Source of the DNA: DASYVD01 sp050693035
Lineage (GTDB): Bacteria > Actinomycetota > UBA4738 > CALAEC01
NCBI GenBank assembly: GCA_050693035.1
Contig: JBOGWB010000026.1
Coordinates: forward strand, 1-42,206
Direction: 5' to 3'
DNA: 42,206 nucleotides
Positions 14,540 to 23,189 of the stretch are shown here, in pieces; the stretch's first letter is position 1; each line of letters starts with the position of its first letter. The notes beneath the pieces were generated by a model, which was given only the letters and a program-made list of their open reading frames with translations, was not told the DNA's origin and did no database searches. The position numbers were made by a program, and so were the translations under genes.

Positions 14540-15855
14540 CAGCCGCCTTCCTTGGTTCTGGCCGGTGGCGCCCCCGAAACGCGCACCAAGAGGGCCAGCA
14601 GGACGAAGTTCGCCACCAGGCTCGACCCGCCATAGGAGACGAACGGCAGGGTGATGCCGGTCAGGGGGATGAGTCGGGTGACCCCACCGATGATGACGAA
14701 CGTCTGGAGGGCCAGGATGGTGGTCAGCCCGGCCGCGAGGAGCTGCCCGAAGCCGTCTCGCTGGAGGGCGGCACGGAACCCCCGGCCGATGAGGATCACG
14801 AACAGGAGGAGCACCGCCATGGTCCCCAGCAGCCCGAGCTCCTCGCCGATGGCCGCGAACACGAAGTCCGTTTCCACGTCGGGGATCTCCTGCGGCCGCC
14901 CGAGCCCCAGACCGGTCCCGGCGATCCCTCCGGTCGCCATGGCGAAGAGAGACTGAGCCACCTGGAACCCCTCGGCCTGGATGAACTCGGGTTCGAGCAC
15001 GTGGAGCCACACCGTTACTCGTTCCTGCACGTGCGTGAAGGCCTGGTAGCCGAGGAAGGCGCCGATGGCGAAGAGGACCCCTCCCAAAGCGAGATAGGCG
15101 CCCCGTGCGGTCGCCATCCACAACATGACCACGACGATCCCGAAGAAGAGGAGCGAAGAGCCCAGATCCTTCTCGAAGAACAGCACCGCCAGCGAGATCG
15201 CCCATGCTAGGAGCAGCGGTCCGAGGTGGCGGGGCTCGGGGAGCGCGATGGGACCGAGCCTGCGGGTCGCCACGGCCAGGAGCTCCCGCCTGGCGTTCAG
15301 GTAGGACGCGGCGAACATGACGATGAGGACCTTGGCGATCTCGGAGGGCTGGAACTGGATGGGACCGAGGTCCACCCACAGCCGGGCTCCCCGAACCTCC
15401 CTCCCGATGCCCGGCGCCAACGGCAGGAGCAGCATCAGGAGTCCGAGGAGGCCGATGGTGTAGGTGAATCCGTCGAGCTGCCGGTGGTCGCGGACGACGA
15501 TCAGCGTCACTCCGAAGAGCACCAATCCGAAGAGCAACCACGAGGCTTGCGCCGCCGCGAGCCTTGGCGCGAGGCGGAAGATGACCGCGAAGCCGATCCC
15601 CGCGAGCAGGGCAGCCGTGGGAAGAAGGATCGGGTCGGCATCCCGGGCCCACCGTCGCACCACCAGGTGGGCGGCGACGTAGCCGCCCACGAGCATGAGG
15701 CCGTAGCCGGCGAGGCCTCGCGGGATCCGTCCCCGCAGTCCCAGCCCCACGAGGGCGTACGCGCCGAGCGCCACGATGATGGCCACGATCAGGAGGCCCA
15801 GCTCGGTGTTCCTCCGGGCCCGGGCCGCAGCCCCCGCCCCCGCCGCAGCATTCAT
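14539..15855 (-). CDS. rodA: SEDS-family peptidoglycan polymerase RodA/FtsW
   Basis: 438 aa with about ten or more membrane helices. Family landmarks: GARLWVDLG followed by QPSE, EKDLGSS containing the conserved Asp, ETDFVFAAIGEELGLLG, and LPFVSYGGSSL near the C-terminus. SEDS proteins polymerise lipid II into glycan strands and work with a class B PBP, here PbpA. The ATG at 15855 overlaps the pstP stop as ATGA. The conserved gene order supports the name RodA rather than the division-specific FtsW. Confidence 0.93.
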   Translation of the reverse strand: MNAAAGAGAAARARRNTELGLLIVAIIVALGAYALVGLGLRGRIPRGLAGYGLMLVGGYVAAHLVVRRWARDADPILLPTAALLAGIGFAVIFRLAPRLAAAQASWLLFGLVLFGVTLIVVRDHRQLDGFTYTIGLLGLLMLLLPLAPGIGREVRGARLWVDLGPIQFQPSEIAKVLIVMFAASYLNARRELLAVATRRLGPIALPEPRHLGPLLLAWAISLAVLFFEKDLGSSLLFFGIVVVMLWMATARGAYLALGGVLFAIGAFLGYQAFTHVQERVTVWLHVLEPEFIQAEGFQVAQSLFAMATGGIAGTGLGLGRPQEIPDVETDFVFAAIGEELGLLGTMAVLLLFVILIGRGFRAALQRDGFGQLLAAGLTTILALQTFVIIGGVTRLIPLTGITLPFVSYGGSSLVANFVLLALLVRVSGAPPARTKEGG

Positions 15856-17063
15856 CCGGAACCCGCTCCCGCCACATCGTTCGGGCGTTCCGCCTCGGCC
15901 AGGTCCTGCCGGATGGTGGCGATGATGGCCAGAGCCTCCTGTTCGCTCTCCGCCGTGATGCCCTGGTCCAGGTCCCGCCACGGCCCGAGCTCCATGGCCC
16001 GTGCGGCGGGGAGGTCCGTCACCTCGACGGCCCGGTGGAGCTCGTAGCCGAGGATCTCGATGGGCATACCCTGGAACAGCGCCACCCGGCCGTCCTGCAC
16101 TCCCACGTACCACTGTGAGTAGGCATAGGCTCGCGCACCCATGAAGGCCGCCCCCAGGAGGGCGGCGAGGACGACGACCCACGCCACGATCCGCAGAGGG
16201 CGCCGGCGCTTCCGAGGCCGCTGCGCCCGGTCGACCCGCCCAGTCGTACTCGGGACGGGCTCGGCCGCCTCCGGAGGGATCCGGGTCCCCGCCCCTGCCG
16301 CGCGCTCACCCGGACGCGCGGACGTCCGGTCATCCGGAGCTTGCGCGTCATCGACCATGTACAGGAGGACGGCGGTGATGTTGTCAACCCCTCCGGCCTG
16401 GTTCGCCGCCGAGACGAGCGCGTCAGCGGCCTGCTGCGGATCGTCGTGCTCCGCAACGATCTGCCGGATCTCCTCCTCCGGGACCATGGTCGTGAGGCCG
16501 TCGCTACACAGGAGGATGCGGTCTCCCGTCCGGGCCTCCACCGCTTCCTTGTCCACCTGGAGGTCGGGCTCGACTCCCAGGGCCCGGGTGAGGACGCTGC
16601 GATGGGGGTGGATCTCGGCCTCCTGAGGGGTCAGCTTTCCCTCCTTCACCATCCGCTGGACCAGCGAGTGGTCCTCGGTGAGCTGGCGGAGATTCCCATC
16701 GCGGAGCAGGTAGGCGCGGGAGTCCCCGACGTGGGCCAGATGGATCTTGCCGGACTGAACCACCACGGCCGTCAACGTCGTGCCCATCCCGGACAGGCGA
16801 GGCTCTTCCGAGGCGCGTTCCAGGACGGCGTCGTTGGCTCGAGTCACCATCTCCGCCAGGCCGTCGGCGACGCCGTCGCCGGACATCGAGTCCCCCTCCA
16901 TCTGGCCGAGGACTTCCAGGGCGACCCGGGAGGCGACGGCTCCTCCGCGGTGGCCGCCCATCCCGTCCGCCACGGCGAAGAGCGGTTCCAAGGTGAGGAA
17001 GCCGTCCTCGTTGCGCTCGCGGTCCCTTCCGACATCCGTCGAGGCCCCCACGAGGACCCTCAC
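15852..17063 (-). CDS. pstP: Membrane-anchored PP2C-type Ser/Thr phosphatase PstP
   Basis: 403 aa. PP2C domain in about the first 235 residues with metal-binding motifs RNEDG (Asp20), ADGMGGH (Asp33), HVGDSRAYL, CSDGLT and GGVDNIT. A basic linker leads to one membrane helix at about 287-310 and an extracytoplasmic part of about 90 residues. It dephosphorylates PknA/PknB and their substrates. GTG at 17063 overlaps the fhaB stop as GTGA. Confidence 0.92.
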   Translation of the reverse strand: MRVLVGASTDVGRDRERNEDGFLTLEPLFAVADGMGGHRGGAVASRVALEVLGQMEGDSMSGDGVADGLAEMVTRANDAVLERASEEPRLSGMGTTLTAVVVQSGKIHLAHVGDSRAYLLRDGNLRQLTEDHSLVQRMVKEGKLTPQEAEIHPHRSVLTRALGVEPDLQVDKEAVEARTGDRILLCSDGLTTMVPEEEIRQIVAEHDDPQQAADALVSAANQAGGVDNITAVLLYMVDDAQAPDDRTSARPGERAAGAGTRIPPEAAEPVPSTTGRVDRAQRPRKRRRPLRIVAWVVVLAALLGAAFMGARAYAYSQWYVGVQDGRVALFQGMPIEILGYELHRAVEVTDLPAARAMELGPWRDLDQGITAESEQEALAIIATIRQDLAEAERPNDVAGAGSG

Positions 17064-17524
17064 CGTCGAACCTCCAGCGTCGTCTTCCCCACCCGGATGC
17101 GGTCGCCGGGGGACAGCTCCGCGGGGGCCGAGACCCTTCGCTGATTGAGGTACGTGCCGTTGGTGGAGCCGAGATCCTCCACCATCCAGGACCCGTTCCG
17201 GTTCGCGATGCGGGCGTGCGCGGTGGACACGTAGGTGTCGGTGAGCCGGATGTCGCAGGACTCTCCCCGCCCGATCTGGAGCGTCTTGCCGAGCTTGTAG
17301 GTCCCCACCTTCGACCCGTGCTCGTCGATGACCACCACCCTAGTCGGCTTTCCTTTCCCCCGGCGCACCGGACGGGTCGGAGCTGCCGGTCGAGCGGCGG
17401 CACGACGCTCTCGGCGGGTGCCCCCGTAGAGATCGGCGAGGATCGCCCGTACGGCTCGCCACACGAAGAAGTAGAGCAGCGCCAGGAGGGCGATCTTCAG
17501 GACGGTGAGGACGAACGGGGGCAA
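17060..17524 (-). CDS. fhaB: FHA-domain protein FhaB (FipA type)
   Basis: 154 aa. One N-terminal membrane helix (about 5-28), a basic linker, then an FHA domain with LQIGRGESCDIRL, STAHARI and DLGSTNGTYLN, the phosphothreonine-binding loops. It would read PknA/PknB phosphorylation and in mycobacteria helps the divisome under stress. TTG at 17524 is the likely start, with GGAGGGG upstream and the fhaA stop 4 bases before it. Confidence 0.9.
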   Translation of the reverse strand: MPPFVLTVLKIALLALLYFFVWRAVRAILADLYGGTRRERRAAARPAAPTRPVRRGKGKPTRVVVIDEHGSKVGTYKLGKTLQIGRGESCDIRLTDTYVSTAHARIANRNGSWMVEDLGSTNGTYLNQRRVSAPAELSPGDRIRVGKTTLEVRR

Positions 17525-17528
17525 GGAG

Positions 17529-18248
17529 TCAGCCCCTCCGGAATTCCAGCACCGTGCGGCCGATCGTGATCCGGTCGCCCTCCTCCAGCGTGCGCTCGGA
17601 TACCGGAGCCTCGTTCACGAGCGTGCCGTTGGTCGATCCCAGGTCAACGAGAATGTAGTCGTCTCCATCGCGCCGGACCTCGGCATGGCGGCGGCTGGCC
17701 CCGGGGTCGGCGATCTGCACGTCGGAACCCTCCATGCGTCCGATCACCATTCGGTCCCCCTGGAGCGAGAACTCCTTGACTACGGAGCCGTCCTCCACGA
17801 GGGCCAGGAGCGCGCCGGCGCCCGCCGTGGCCGGGGCCCCCTGGGGTTTCGGCTGGGGGCCCGTGGGCGGCCCGCCGGTCTCCTCGGTGAGCTCGGACTC
17901 CACGCGGAATTCCCCGCGCTTGAGCTTCTCGTCCGTATCGAACACCACTTTGGGCCGTGCCAGAAGGCCCCACCCTCGCTCCCGAGCCCCGTCCACGACC
18001 ACCTGCTCCAGCTCTGATGCGAGGGATCGCTCGATGCGGGCGAACTGCTCCCGGTCCTCGGAGGACAGGCTGAAGACATATCGGTTCGGTACCCAGACCC
18101 CTTTCACGCCAACCGTTTGGTTCCCGTCCATCTCCCGCAGGACCCGCTTGGCCAGCTCCACGGGCTGGACGCCGGACCGGAAGGCCTTGGTGAACAGGCC
18201 CTCGACGATCCCTTCCAGTCGGCGCTCGAAGTCGCGAAGGATGCCCAT
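17529..18248 (-). CDS. fhaA: DUF3662 and FHA-domain protein FhaA
   Basis: 239 aa. Residues about 1-115 are the DUF3662 domain (FERRLEGIVEGLFTKAFRSG, WVPNRYVFSLS). A short Pro/Gly linker follows, then a C-terminal FHA domain (VIGRMEGSDVQIADPGAS, DLGSTNGTLVN). It is much shorter than the mycobacterial FhaA because the long repeat-rich linker is missing. FhaA binds phosphorylated partners such as the lipid II flippase MviN/MurJ in mycobacteria. It is the first gene of the operon and is preceded by a perfect TATAAT. Confidence 0.9.
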   Translation of the reverse strand: MGILRDFERRLEGIVEGLFTKAFRSGVQPVELAKRVLREMDGNQTVGVKGVWVPNRYVFSLSSEDREQFARIERSLASELEQVVVDGARERGWGLLARPKVVFDTDEKLKRGEFRVESELTEETGGPPTGPQPKPQGAPATAGAGALLALVEDGSVVKEFSLQGDRMVIGRMEGSDVQIADPGASRRHAEVRRDGDDYILVDLGSTNGTLVNEAPVSERTLEEGDRITIGRTVLEFRRG

Positions 18249-18291
18249 TGGTGTGGTCTATTTACCCAGGTAGAGGCGACGTCGCGCGAGG

Positions 18292-18297
18292 ATTATA
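18292..18297 (-). promoter_or_regulatory. -10 box of the fhaA-fhaB-pstP-rodA-pbpA-pknA-pknB operon
   Basis: A perfect TATAAT on the minus strand, 43 bases before the fhaA ATG. The expected -35 place is GC-rich with no clear match. It is the only good promoter seen ahead of this chain of closely spaced genes. Confidence 0.5.
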
Positions 18298-18327
18298 GGC
18301 ACGCGCGTCGAACGGCCGCCGGGTGGC

Positions 18328-19966
18328 TCACCTCGAGGGAGGTCTCGACGGCCTTGCTACGATGTATCCGCTGCGGGCGGGTGGCGGAACTGGTAGACGC
18401 GCAGGATTCAGGATCCTGTCCCCGAAAGGGGGTGGGGGTTCGACTCCCCCCTCGCCCACTTTCAAGGGCTTATTCGAACTCGGGCGCGAGAAAAGCGGCT
18501 CGAATACTTCGGAGAACTCCGCCTTCGAAATCCGACCGTCTCTCACGTAGACGGATTCGAGGATGGCCTCATTGAACAGACGCCGGACCTTGGGTCGGGC
18601 TTTCAGGTAGGCGGCATGGCAGTTGCCGGCGAGCCGTATAGCCATCCGGAGGATCTCTTCCCACTCGCCGAGGTCGGCCTCTGTCGCCTCCAACTCCTCC
18701 TTGGCGGTCCGCTCCTGCGCAGTGATTCGGTCCTGGTCGGCCTTGAGGAGCTCGAGCGGGATGGCGTTCGCGTAGTAGGCGTGGAGGAGCTTCTGTCGCT
18801 CGTGGGCGAGCTTGGCCAGGCGCCGGGTGAGGACGACGCGTCGCTCGGAGGCCTCTGCCTGCCGCTCCACGATCTCCTGTTCCAGCTCCTCGGTGAGCCG
18901 CTCAACCCATGAGGAGGGAAGCTGAATGCGCCGGTACAGATACTCGAGGAGCTCTTCCGAACTTGCTGTCGACAGGTACGGCTGGCGGCAGCCGGTCCGG
19001 GCCGCTCCCCGCTGTCCCAGGCAGAAGAAGTACAGATACCTCTCCTTGGCCAGAGTGAGCGAGAGCCGCCTCCCGCACTCCCCGCACCGAAGCAGTCCCT
19101 TGAGATAGTGGTCGTGCCGGCGCTCCCTCACACCCGCGCCGGTCGTGAGCGCGGAACACGTCCTGGACCCGCTCGAACAGCGCCTCGGAGACGAGGGGCT
19201 TGTGCTGGCCGGGGTAGCGGATGCCGTTCCACTCCACCGCTCCGGTATAGAAGGGGTTCCGGAGCATCTCCGCGAGCTTGGAGAGGGAGAGTGGCGCCCC
19301 GGGGCGCTTAGAGTAGGGCGAGGTGAGCCCCTTGGCCCTCATCGCGGCGTGGAGCTCCCCGACGGAGTAGTCGCCGGTGGCGTACAGGCGGAAGGCCTCC
19401 CGCACCAGGAGGGCCCGCTCGGGGTCCAGGACTACCCTGGCTGCCTCGCGCGCTCCTGCCTTCTCCCGGACGTTCAGATAGCCCACCGGGGCCCTGGTGG
19501 GCCACCCTCCCATCTTGGCCTTCTGAGTCATCCCCTTGCGGATCTCGGAGGACAGGTTGGCCGAGTAGAACTCGGCCATGAGGGCATGGATCCCCTCCAC
19601 TAGCTTCCCGGAGGCGGTCTCCTCGATGGTCTCCGTGCAGGAGACGAGCTGGCACCCAACCCGCCGGAGGGCCGCCCGAATGGCCACGTGGTCCTCCATG
19701 CTCCGGGCGAGGCGATCGATCTTGTGAACCACCACGGCCCCGACCTCGCCCTCGGCCACCTGGCGGAGCATGGTCTTGAGCCCGGGGCGGTCGGAGGAGC
19801 GGGCGGACTCGCCGGCGTCGACGTACTCCCCGGCCACGTCCCAGCCCTTCTCCGCCACGTACCGGAGGCATGCCTCCCGCTGGGCGGGGATGGAGTACCC
19901 CTCGGCGGTCTCGTCCTTAGCCGCTTGTTCCTTGGTAGAGACCCGGAGGTAGATCACCGCTCGCAT
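18328..19966 (-). pseudogene. Large serine recombinase (integrase), frameshifted, running through the tRNA gene
   Basis: Starts MRAVIYLRVSTKEQ at ATG 19966 with GGAGG upstream. Catalytic Ser10 lies in the resolvase domain, with KIDRLARS also present. The recombinase domain, zinc ribbon (LRCGECGRRLSLT) and coiled coil (VERLTEELEQEIVERQ) follow. The first frame runs to 18902, but the homology leaves it near 19136-19142: removing one base there joins AHDR to the second frame, AGVRERRHDHYLKGLL, which stays open to 18328. The last 40 or so residues (GEGGVEPPPPFG and on) are the antisense of tRNA-Leu. Such tails are common in integrases inserted at tRNA genes. It is either inactive or the shift is a sequencing error. 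Confidence 0.8.
18375..18458 (+). tRNA. tRNA-Leu (anticodon CAG)
   Basis: The cloverleaf can be folded by hand. The acceptor GGGCGGG pairs with CTCGCCC (one G-U), with A as discriminator. The anticodon stem CAGGA/TCCTG holds the loop TTCAGGA, giving anticodon CAG. A class II variable arm follows (CCCC-GAAA-GGGG), then the T arm GGGGG-TTCGACT-CCCCC. The CCA end is not encoded. A -10-like TACGAT lies at 18358-18363. The same position next to fhaA is occupied by a tRNA-Leu in mycobacteria. The gene is also covered, antisense, by the 3' end of the serine recombinase, so this is probably the insertion site of the element to its right. Confidence 0.95.
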
Positions 19967-20127
19967 CGCTCGTCCTCCCCCTCCTCTTCGCGGAGCGCCG
20001 CCGCCAGGTCCACCAGCGCTCGGGCCAGCGCTCGAAGGGCACCCGGCTGGGGCGGCTTGGGCTCCTCTCGCCACCTCCGGGGAAGCCTACCGGGCTCCGG
20101 TGACGCCGCGTGCCCGGGGAGGCTCAT
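19954..20127 (-). CDS. Small protein between the replication-relaxation and recombinase genes
   Basis: 57 aa from ATG 20127, which overlaps the frame-corrected stop of the replication-relaxation gene as ATGA. It overlaps the recombinase start by 13 bases. The sequence is Pro/Arg-rich at first (SPEPGRLPRRWREEPKPPQ), then one helix (ALRALARALVDLAAALREEE). Its place suggests an accessory of the mobile element, perhaps helping excision or integration; function not known. Confidence 0.6.
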   Translation of the reverse strand: MSLPGHAASPEPGRLPRRWREEPKPPQPGALRALARALVDLAAALREEEGEDERCER

Positions 20128-21091
20128 GCGGCCTCCGGGGGCGGGCCAGGGGGAATCCTGGGCGGGAGGGTGTAGAGGCGGGACCCGGAGCCCTCCTCCC
20201 GCCACCTGCGCCCCAGGCATCGGGAAGGGTGGTATAGGGGCGTTTCCTTGCCGGGGAGCTCAAGGAGCGAGATTCGCTCTCCCGGGGTGGTGAGGTGCTC
20301 CCAGACCGCTCCCAGCGCCCCCCGGCTGGCGAGCATCTCGTCGCTCGCCGTGAAGAGCGGGAAGCTCCCCGGAGCCCTCGGGGGAGGGACACAGCCCTAC
20401 AGGCATCGGAGAACGCCCTGCCCACATCTCGCTCCCGCCCTGGTCGGGGAACGACCACCAACACGGTGGGGAACCCGGTGGCCTCCTCGTCACCCCAGCC
20501 TGCGGCGAGGGCGAGGTAGCCCTCCAGCTTTCCTGCCAGGGAGAGGCGGCCCTCGGTGTCCCGGTCGTACTCCAGGTAGAACTCCACCGCCCCACCGGGA
20601 TGGAGGTACCGCCCGAACCCGTCCGGCTTGATCCTTGCGGTGGTGGTCCTAACCGCCCGCTCGGCCCGCCAGGTGTGGAGGCAGTGGCCCTGGTGGGCCA
20701 GTGAGGCCTCCACCAGGGCGCAGAAGAAGGCGTTGACGCCCATCCGGTGGCGGAGGTTCTGGCTGTCCTCGTAGGTGTGATCTGGGACCCAGGGGAGCGC
20801 GGAGGGTGCTACGCCGCGCGCCCTGGCACAGACGCGGAGCCCTTCTCTTGTAAGGAAGTGGTGCTCGGGGGCCCGTCCCTCCCCGAAGGGCATCTTTGGC
20901 TCGAAGGAGGAGACGTAGCCTGCCTGCTTCAGGTCCTTCAGTCTCGCCTGAGCGCGCCGGAGGGAGCGGAAGAACAAGCTCTTGATCTGCCCGGTGGAGA
21001 GGAGCTTGTGCTCGAGGAGGGCGAGAAGGAGCGCGCGGTCACGCTCGTCGATGCGCCTCGCACGCGGTCCTCCTCGCGCTCCTCCAGACAT
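20124..21091 (-). pseudogene. Replication-relaxation family protein, frameshifted
   Basis: The N-terminal part is a winged-helix-like domain (RDRALLLALLEHKLLSTGQI; ARLKDLKQAGYVSSFEP) as in the replication-relaxation family (plasmid and ICE proteins), with EHHFLTREGL and a nuclease-like strand FYLEYDRDTEG. Near 20380-20385, in a run of G on the plus strand, the coherent sequence moves to another frame: SFPLFTASDEMLASRG and WEHLTTPGERISLLELPG, ending at 20124. Correcting one base restores one protein of about 320 aa and creates an exact ATGA join with the next gene, good evidence that the corrected frame is right. Family members are thought to act in mobilisation or replication of integrative elements. 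Confidence 0.7.
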
Positions 21092-21305
21092 AGCTTGGGC
21101 ACACTCCTCCCCCTCTTCGGTGGGATCTTCTGGGCCGCTGGCCCCAGTGACGTGCGGGTTTGCGTCCCCGAGCCCGGCGCCCCTGCGCCGCCTACGCGTC
21201 GGCCTCCCGACCTCGGCGGCGCCTTGCGCGACTCGCCTCGTGCCGAGCCACGTGCGCTGGGCTCTTCAGCTCGTGCCCTTTCTCACCTCCTCTCATCCGA
21301 GCGGC

Positions 21306-21806
21306 TCACGCCGGAGCTCCCCGAGGGTTGCTCCTCGCCGCTCCAATCGCCGGCTGCCCCGGCGCCTGTCGTCGGATGCACGACCAGCGCGCCGTCCCGG
21401 GCCGGAGCAGCCTCTGGGCCTGCCCTGTCGGGGCCGGTTCGGGCGCGTGGGCCTCCCGAGCCGTCTTTCGTTCCTCGGTCTCGCTCTGCTGGCCGCCCGG
21501 CCCGCTCCGGGACCCGCTGCCTCGGGCCGGGAAAGCGCCCTCGGCCTGGTCGATCCCCTCTCCGCCCGGCGCTCGCTGCGCCCCGGCGGTCACCCGCTGC
21601 CCCGAGCGCGCCTCCCCTGAGGTGCCCGGCGCGGTTTCCGCCTCGGCGCCTTGCGCCTCGCGGAGCAGGATCTCCCTGCCTCGCGCCTCCTGGCCCCGGC
21701 CACGCTCCCCGTCGCCTGCCCTTCCGGCTCGCCGACGAGGCCCGCGGTCCGAAGACCGCCGGTAGCCCTCGCCGTCCGATCCCGCCTGGGCGGCTCGGCG
21801 GGCCAC
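21306..21806 (-). CDS. Hypothetical disordered protein in the mobile element
   Basis: A 166-codon frame from GTG 21806 with GAAGGA five bases upstream. About 85% of third codon positions are G or C, which favours this frame over the overlapping longer one on the same strand (21283-21951). The product is rich in Gly, Arg, Glu and Ala with no hydrophobic core, so it would be disordered. It may be a remnant of a larger transfer gene. The 214 bases between it and the replication-relaxation gene hold only a 34-codon frame (21192-21296, minus) with no further support. Confidence 0.35.
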   Translation of the reverse strand: MARRAAQAGSDGEGYRRSSDRGPRRRAGRAGDGERGRGQEARGREILLREAQGAEAETAPGTSGEARSGQRVTAGAQRAPGGEGIDQAEGAFPARGSGSRSGPGGQQSETEERKTAREAHAPEPAPTGQAQRLLRPGTARWSCIRRQAPGQPAIGAARSNPRGAPA

Positions 21807-21820
21807 CGTCCTTCGCCCCT

Positions 21821-21849
21821 ACAAGGACGGGAAAACGGCCGTTCCTTGT
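21821..21849. repeat. Inverted repeat upstream of the hypothetical gene
   Basis: ACAAGGACGG pairs with CCGTTCCTTGT (one bulged base) across a loop of about eight bases. It lies just before the GTG of the minus-strand gene, where it may be an operator or a hairpin in the leader. Confidence 0.45.
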
Positions 21850-21891
21850 CGCCTGGGGGCGTAGAGAAATCGTTGAGTTTTCGTAGAGTCG

Positions 21892-21912
21892 CCTCTCCAC
21901 GCCCTCTCCACG
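21892..21912. repeat. Tandem CCTCTCCACG repeat
   Basis: CCTCTCCACG at 21892-21901 and again at 21903-21912. Two CGTAGAG copies (21860-21866 and 21882-21888) lie just before. Together with the nearby inverted and direct repeats this makes the stretch 21807-22103, which otherwise lacks a convincing gene, a likely control or transfer region of the element. Confidence 0.4.
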
Positions 21913-21995
21913 TTCCTCGCTCGCATTCGGTGCGTGCTCTAGCTCCCGCATGTTGTCCCTACCAGGAGGCGAAAAGGGCCGGAACCTTGACAGGG

Positions 21996-22029
21996 TTTTC
22001 GTGCGAGGTGGGCCACTTTTCGTGCGAGG
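21996..22029. repeat. Direct repeat TTTTCGTGCGAGG, 21-base period
   Basis: Two identical 13-base copies at 21996-22008 and 22017-22029, exactly 21 bases apart (two helical turns), with a partial copy GTGCGAG at 22047. They precede the plus-strand cargo gene. The spacing suits two protein dimers bound on the same face of the DNA. Confidence 0.5.
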
Positions 22030-22103
22030 AAGGCGCGAGGTCCGCTGTGCGAGCGAGGAAAGTGCGACGCCTGGAAGACCGGATCGACCATACTAGGCAA
22101 ATC

Positions 22104-22751
22104 GTGACCCTCGAGCCCGAAAGGATCCCGCCGCGGCCGCCCATCTTCATTCTGGAGGGGCATGACCTGGGCATTTTCGACGACGTAGAGCGGGCTCAGT
22201 TGCAGCTTGAGCCCATCGATGTCAAGGACGGGATCTACGAGGGGTACGACGCCCAGGGCCGGCGCCTGCGCATCTGGACCGACGGAAAGGGCACCTTCAT
22301 CGAGCTTGAGGAGGAACAGCCGAGCGACGTCTCTCGCTTTGAGTCGGAGCTCCGAGCCGATCTCATTCGTCTCGGGGAGGACAGGGCGGCTGAGGCAGAC
22401 TGCGACCTGCCGTGCCTGGTCGAGATATCCGGACGCCATGCCGAACTCGATCGTGGCTCACTCGGACGAGCCGCAGAGGAGCTCCAAGAACGGTACCGAT
22501 CCGCATTTGGGGAGCGAGGTGGCGACCTGCAAGTGAGTGCCGCAAAGGCGAGCGACCTCGGGACGCGCACTAAGTCGTGGGAGCTGTACGCAGAGATCGA
22601 GTGGGAAGCTTCACGGATCCACGAACACGTCCATGCGGAGATCGCCCGCCGTCCTTGGTTCTCGCAACGATGGAAGCGACTGCGATCCCTGAGAGGGGCC
22701 GTCGGCGTGATTGAGACCAAGCTGACGGAATGGTTGCAGAAGGGCCCGTAA
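22104..22751 (+). CDS. Unknown cargo protein of the island
   Basis: About 215 aa from GTG 22104; in-frame GTG codons at 22047 and 22062 are alternatives and no ribosome binding site decides. The protein is charged and soluble: a beta-rich first half (IFILEGHDLGIFDDVERAQL, GRRLRIWTDGKGTFIEL), then a helical half with SWELYAEIEWEASRIHEHVH and a basic C-terminus. No family recognised. Lower GC and mixed codon use compared with the core genome mark it as acquired DNA. Confidence 0.6.
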   Translation: MTLEPERIPPRPPIFILEGHDLGIFDDVERAQLQLEPIDVKDGIYEGYDAQGRRLRIWTDGKGTFIELEEEQPSDVSRFESELRADLIRLGEDRAAEADCDLPCLVEISGRHAELDRGSLGRAAEELQERYRSAFGERGGDLQVSAAKASDLGTRTKSWELYAEIEWEASRIHEHVHAEIARRPWFSQRWKRLRSLRGAVGVIETKLTEWLQKGP

Positions 22752-22772
22752 AAGGGGCTCAGGAGACAGGCG

Positions 22773-23189
22773 GTGGGAGTGCTCAAGCCGGTCCATCCCC
22801 AGGTACTGGTTGGACGTAATCCGTGGTGGCGGGAGGCTTGGGAGGGCCTCGATCAGGAGGACCGGCAAGAGGTCGAACAAGAAGTCCGGTCAGGCTGGCG
22901 TGTCCGGGAGGACCTTCTCCCTTTCGTTTACGGGCTCGTGGTTCTGAGCCGTAGGCGTCTCCGGTGGGCCTGGCTGCAGCTCGCTTTCGTCGAGGCCATG
23001 GCAGGCGTCTGGATCTTCTTCACTTGCCTCCGGGTTCCTCAGGCCTTCTGCTGGATGTTCGTCGGGATCGCTGCTCTAGGACTTGTCGCTGTTCCGGCGC
23101 GTGTCTATTGGCAGTCTCGTCGCCTCGAAAGGGCGGAAAGAGCGAACATGTGGGGGCGCGGCCATGCCAAGGATGAATCCCAGAGATGA
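22773..23189 (+). CDS. Cargo membrane protein A
   Basis: 138 aa from GTG 22773, with AGGAGACAGG upstream. A soluble acidic N-terminal part (EGLDQEDRQEVEQEVRSGW) is followed by two membrane helices (about 68-85 and 91-108) and a basic tail. Its stop overlaps the next start as ATGA, so the two membrane proteins are made together. No family recognised. Confidence 0.65.
   Translation: MGVLKPVHPQVLVGRNPWWREAWEGLDQEDRQEVEQEVRSGWRVREDLLPFVYGLVVLSRRRLRWAWLQLAFVEAMAGVWIFFTCLRVPQAFCWMFVGIAALGLVAVPARVYWQSRRLERAERANMWGRGHAKDESQR

Noticed and set aside
18375..18458. Reading the C-terminal GEGGVEPPPPFG tail of the recombinase as a real functional domain.
   Set aside because: It is exactly the antisense of the tRNA gene, a by-product of integration at that site.
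20747..21886. Long plus-strand open frame opposite the replication-relaxation and hypothetical genes.
   Set aside because: Its product is Pro/Arg/Ser-rich with no domain; it is the shadow of minus-strand genes in GC-rich DNA.
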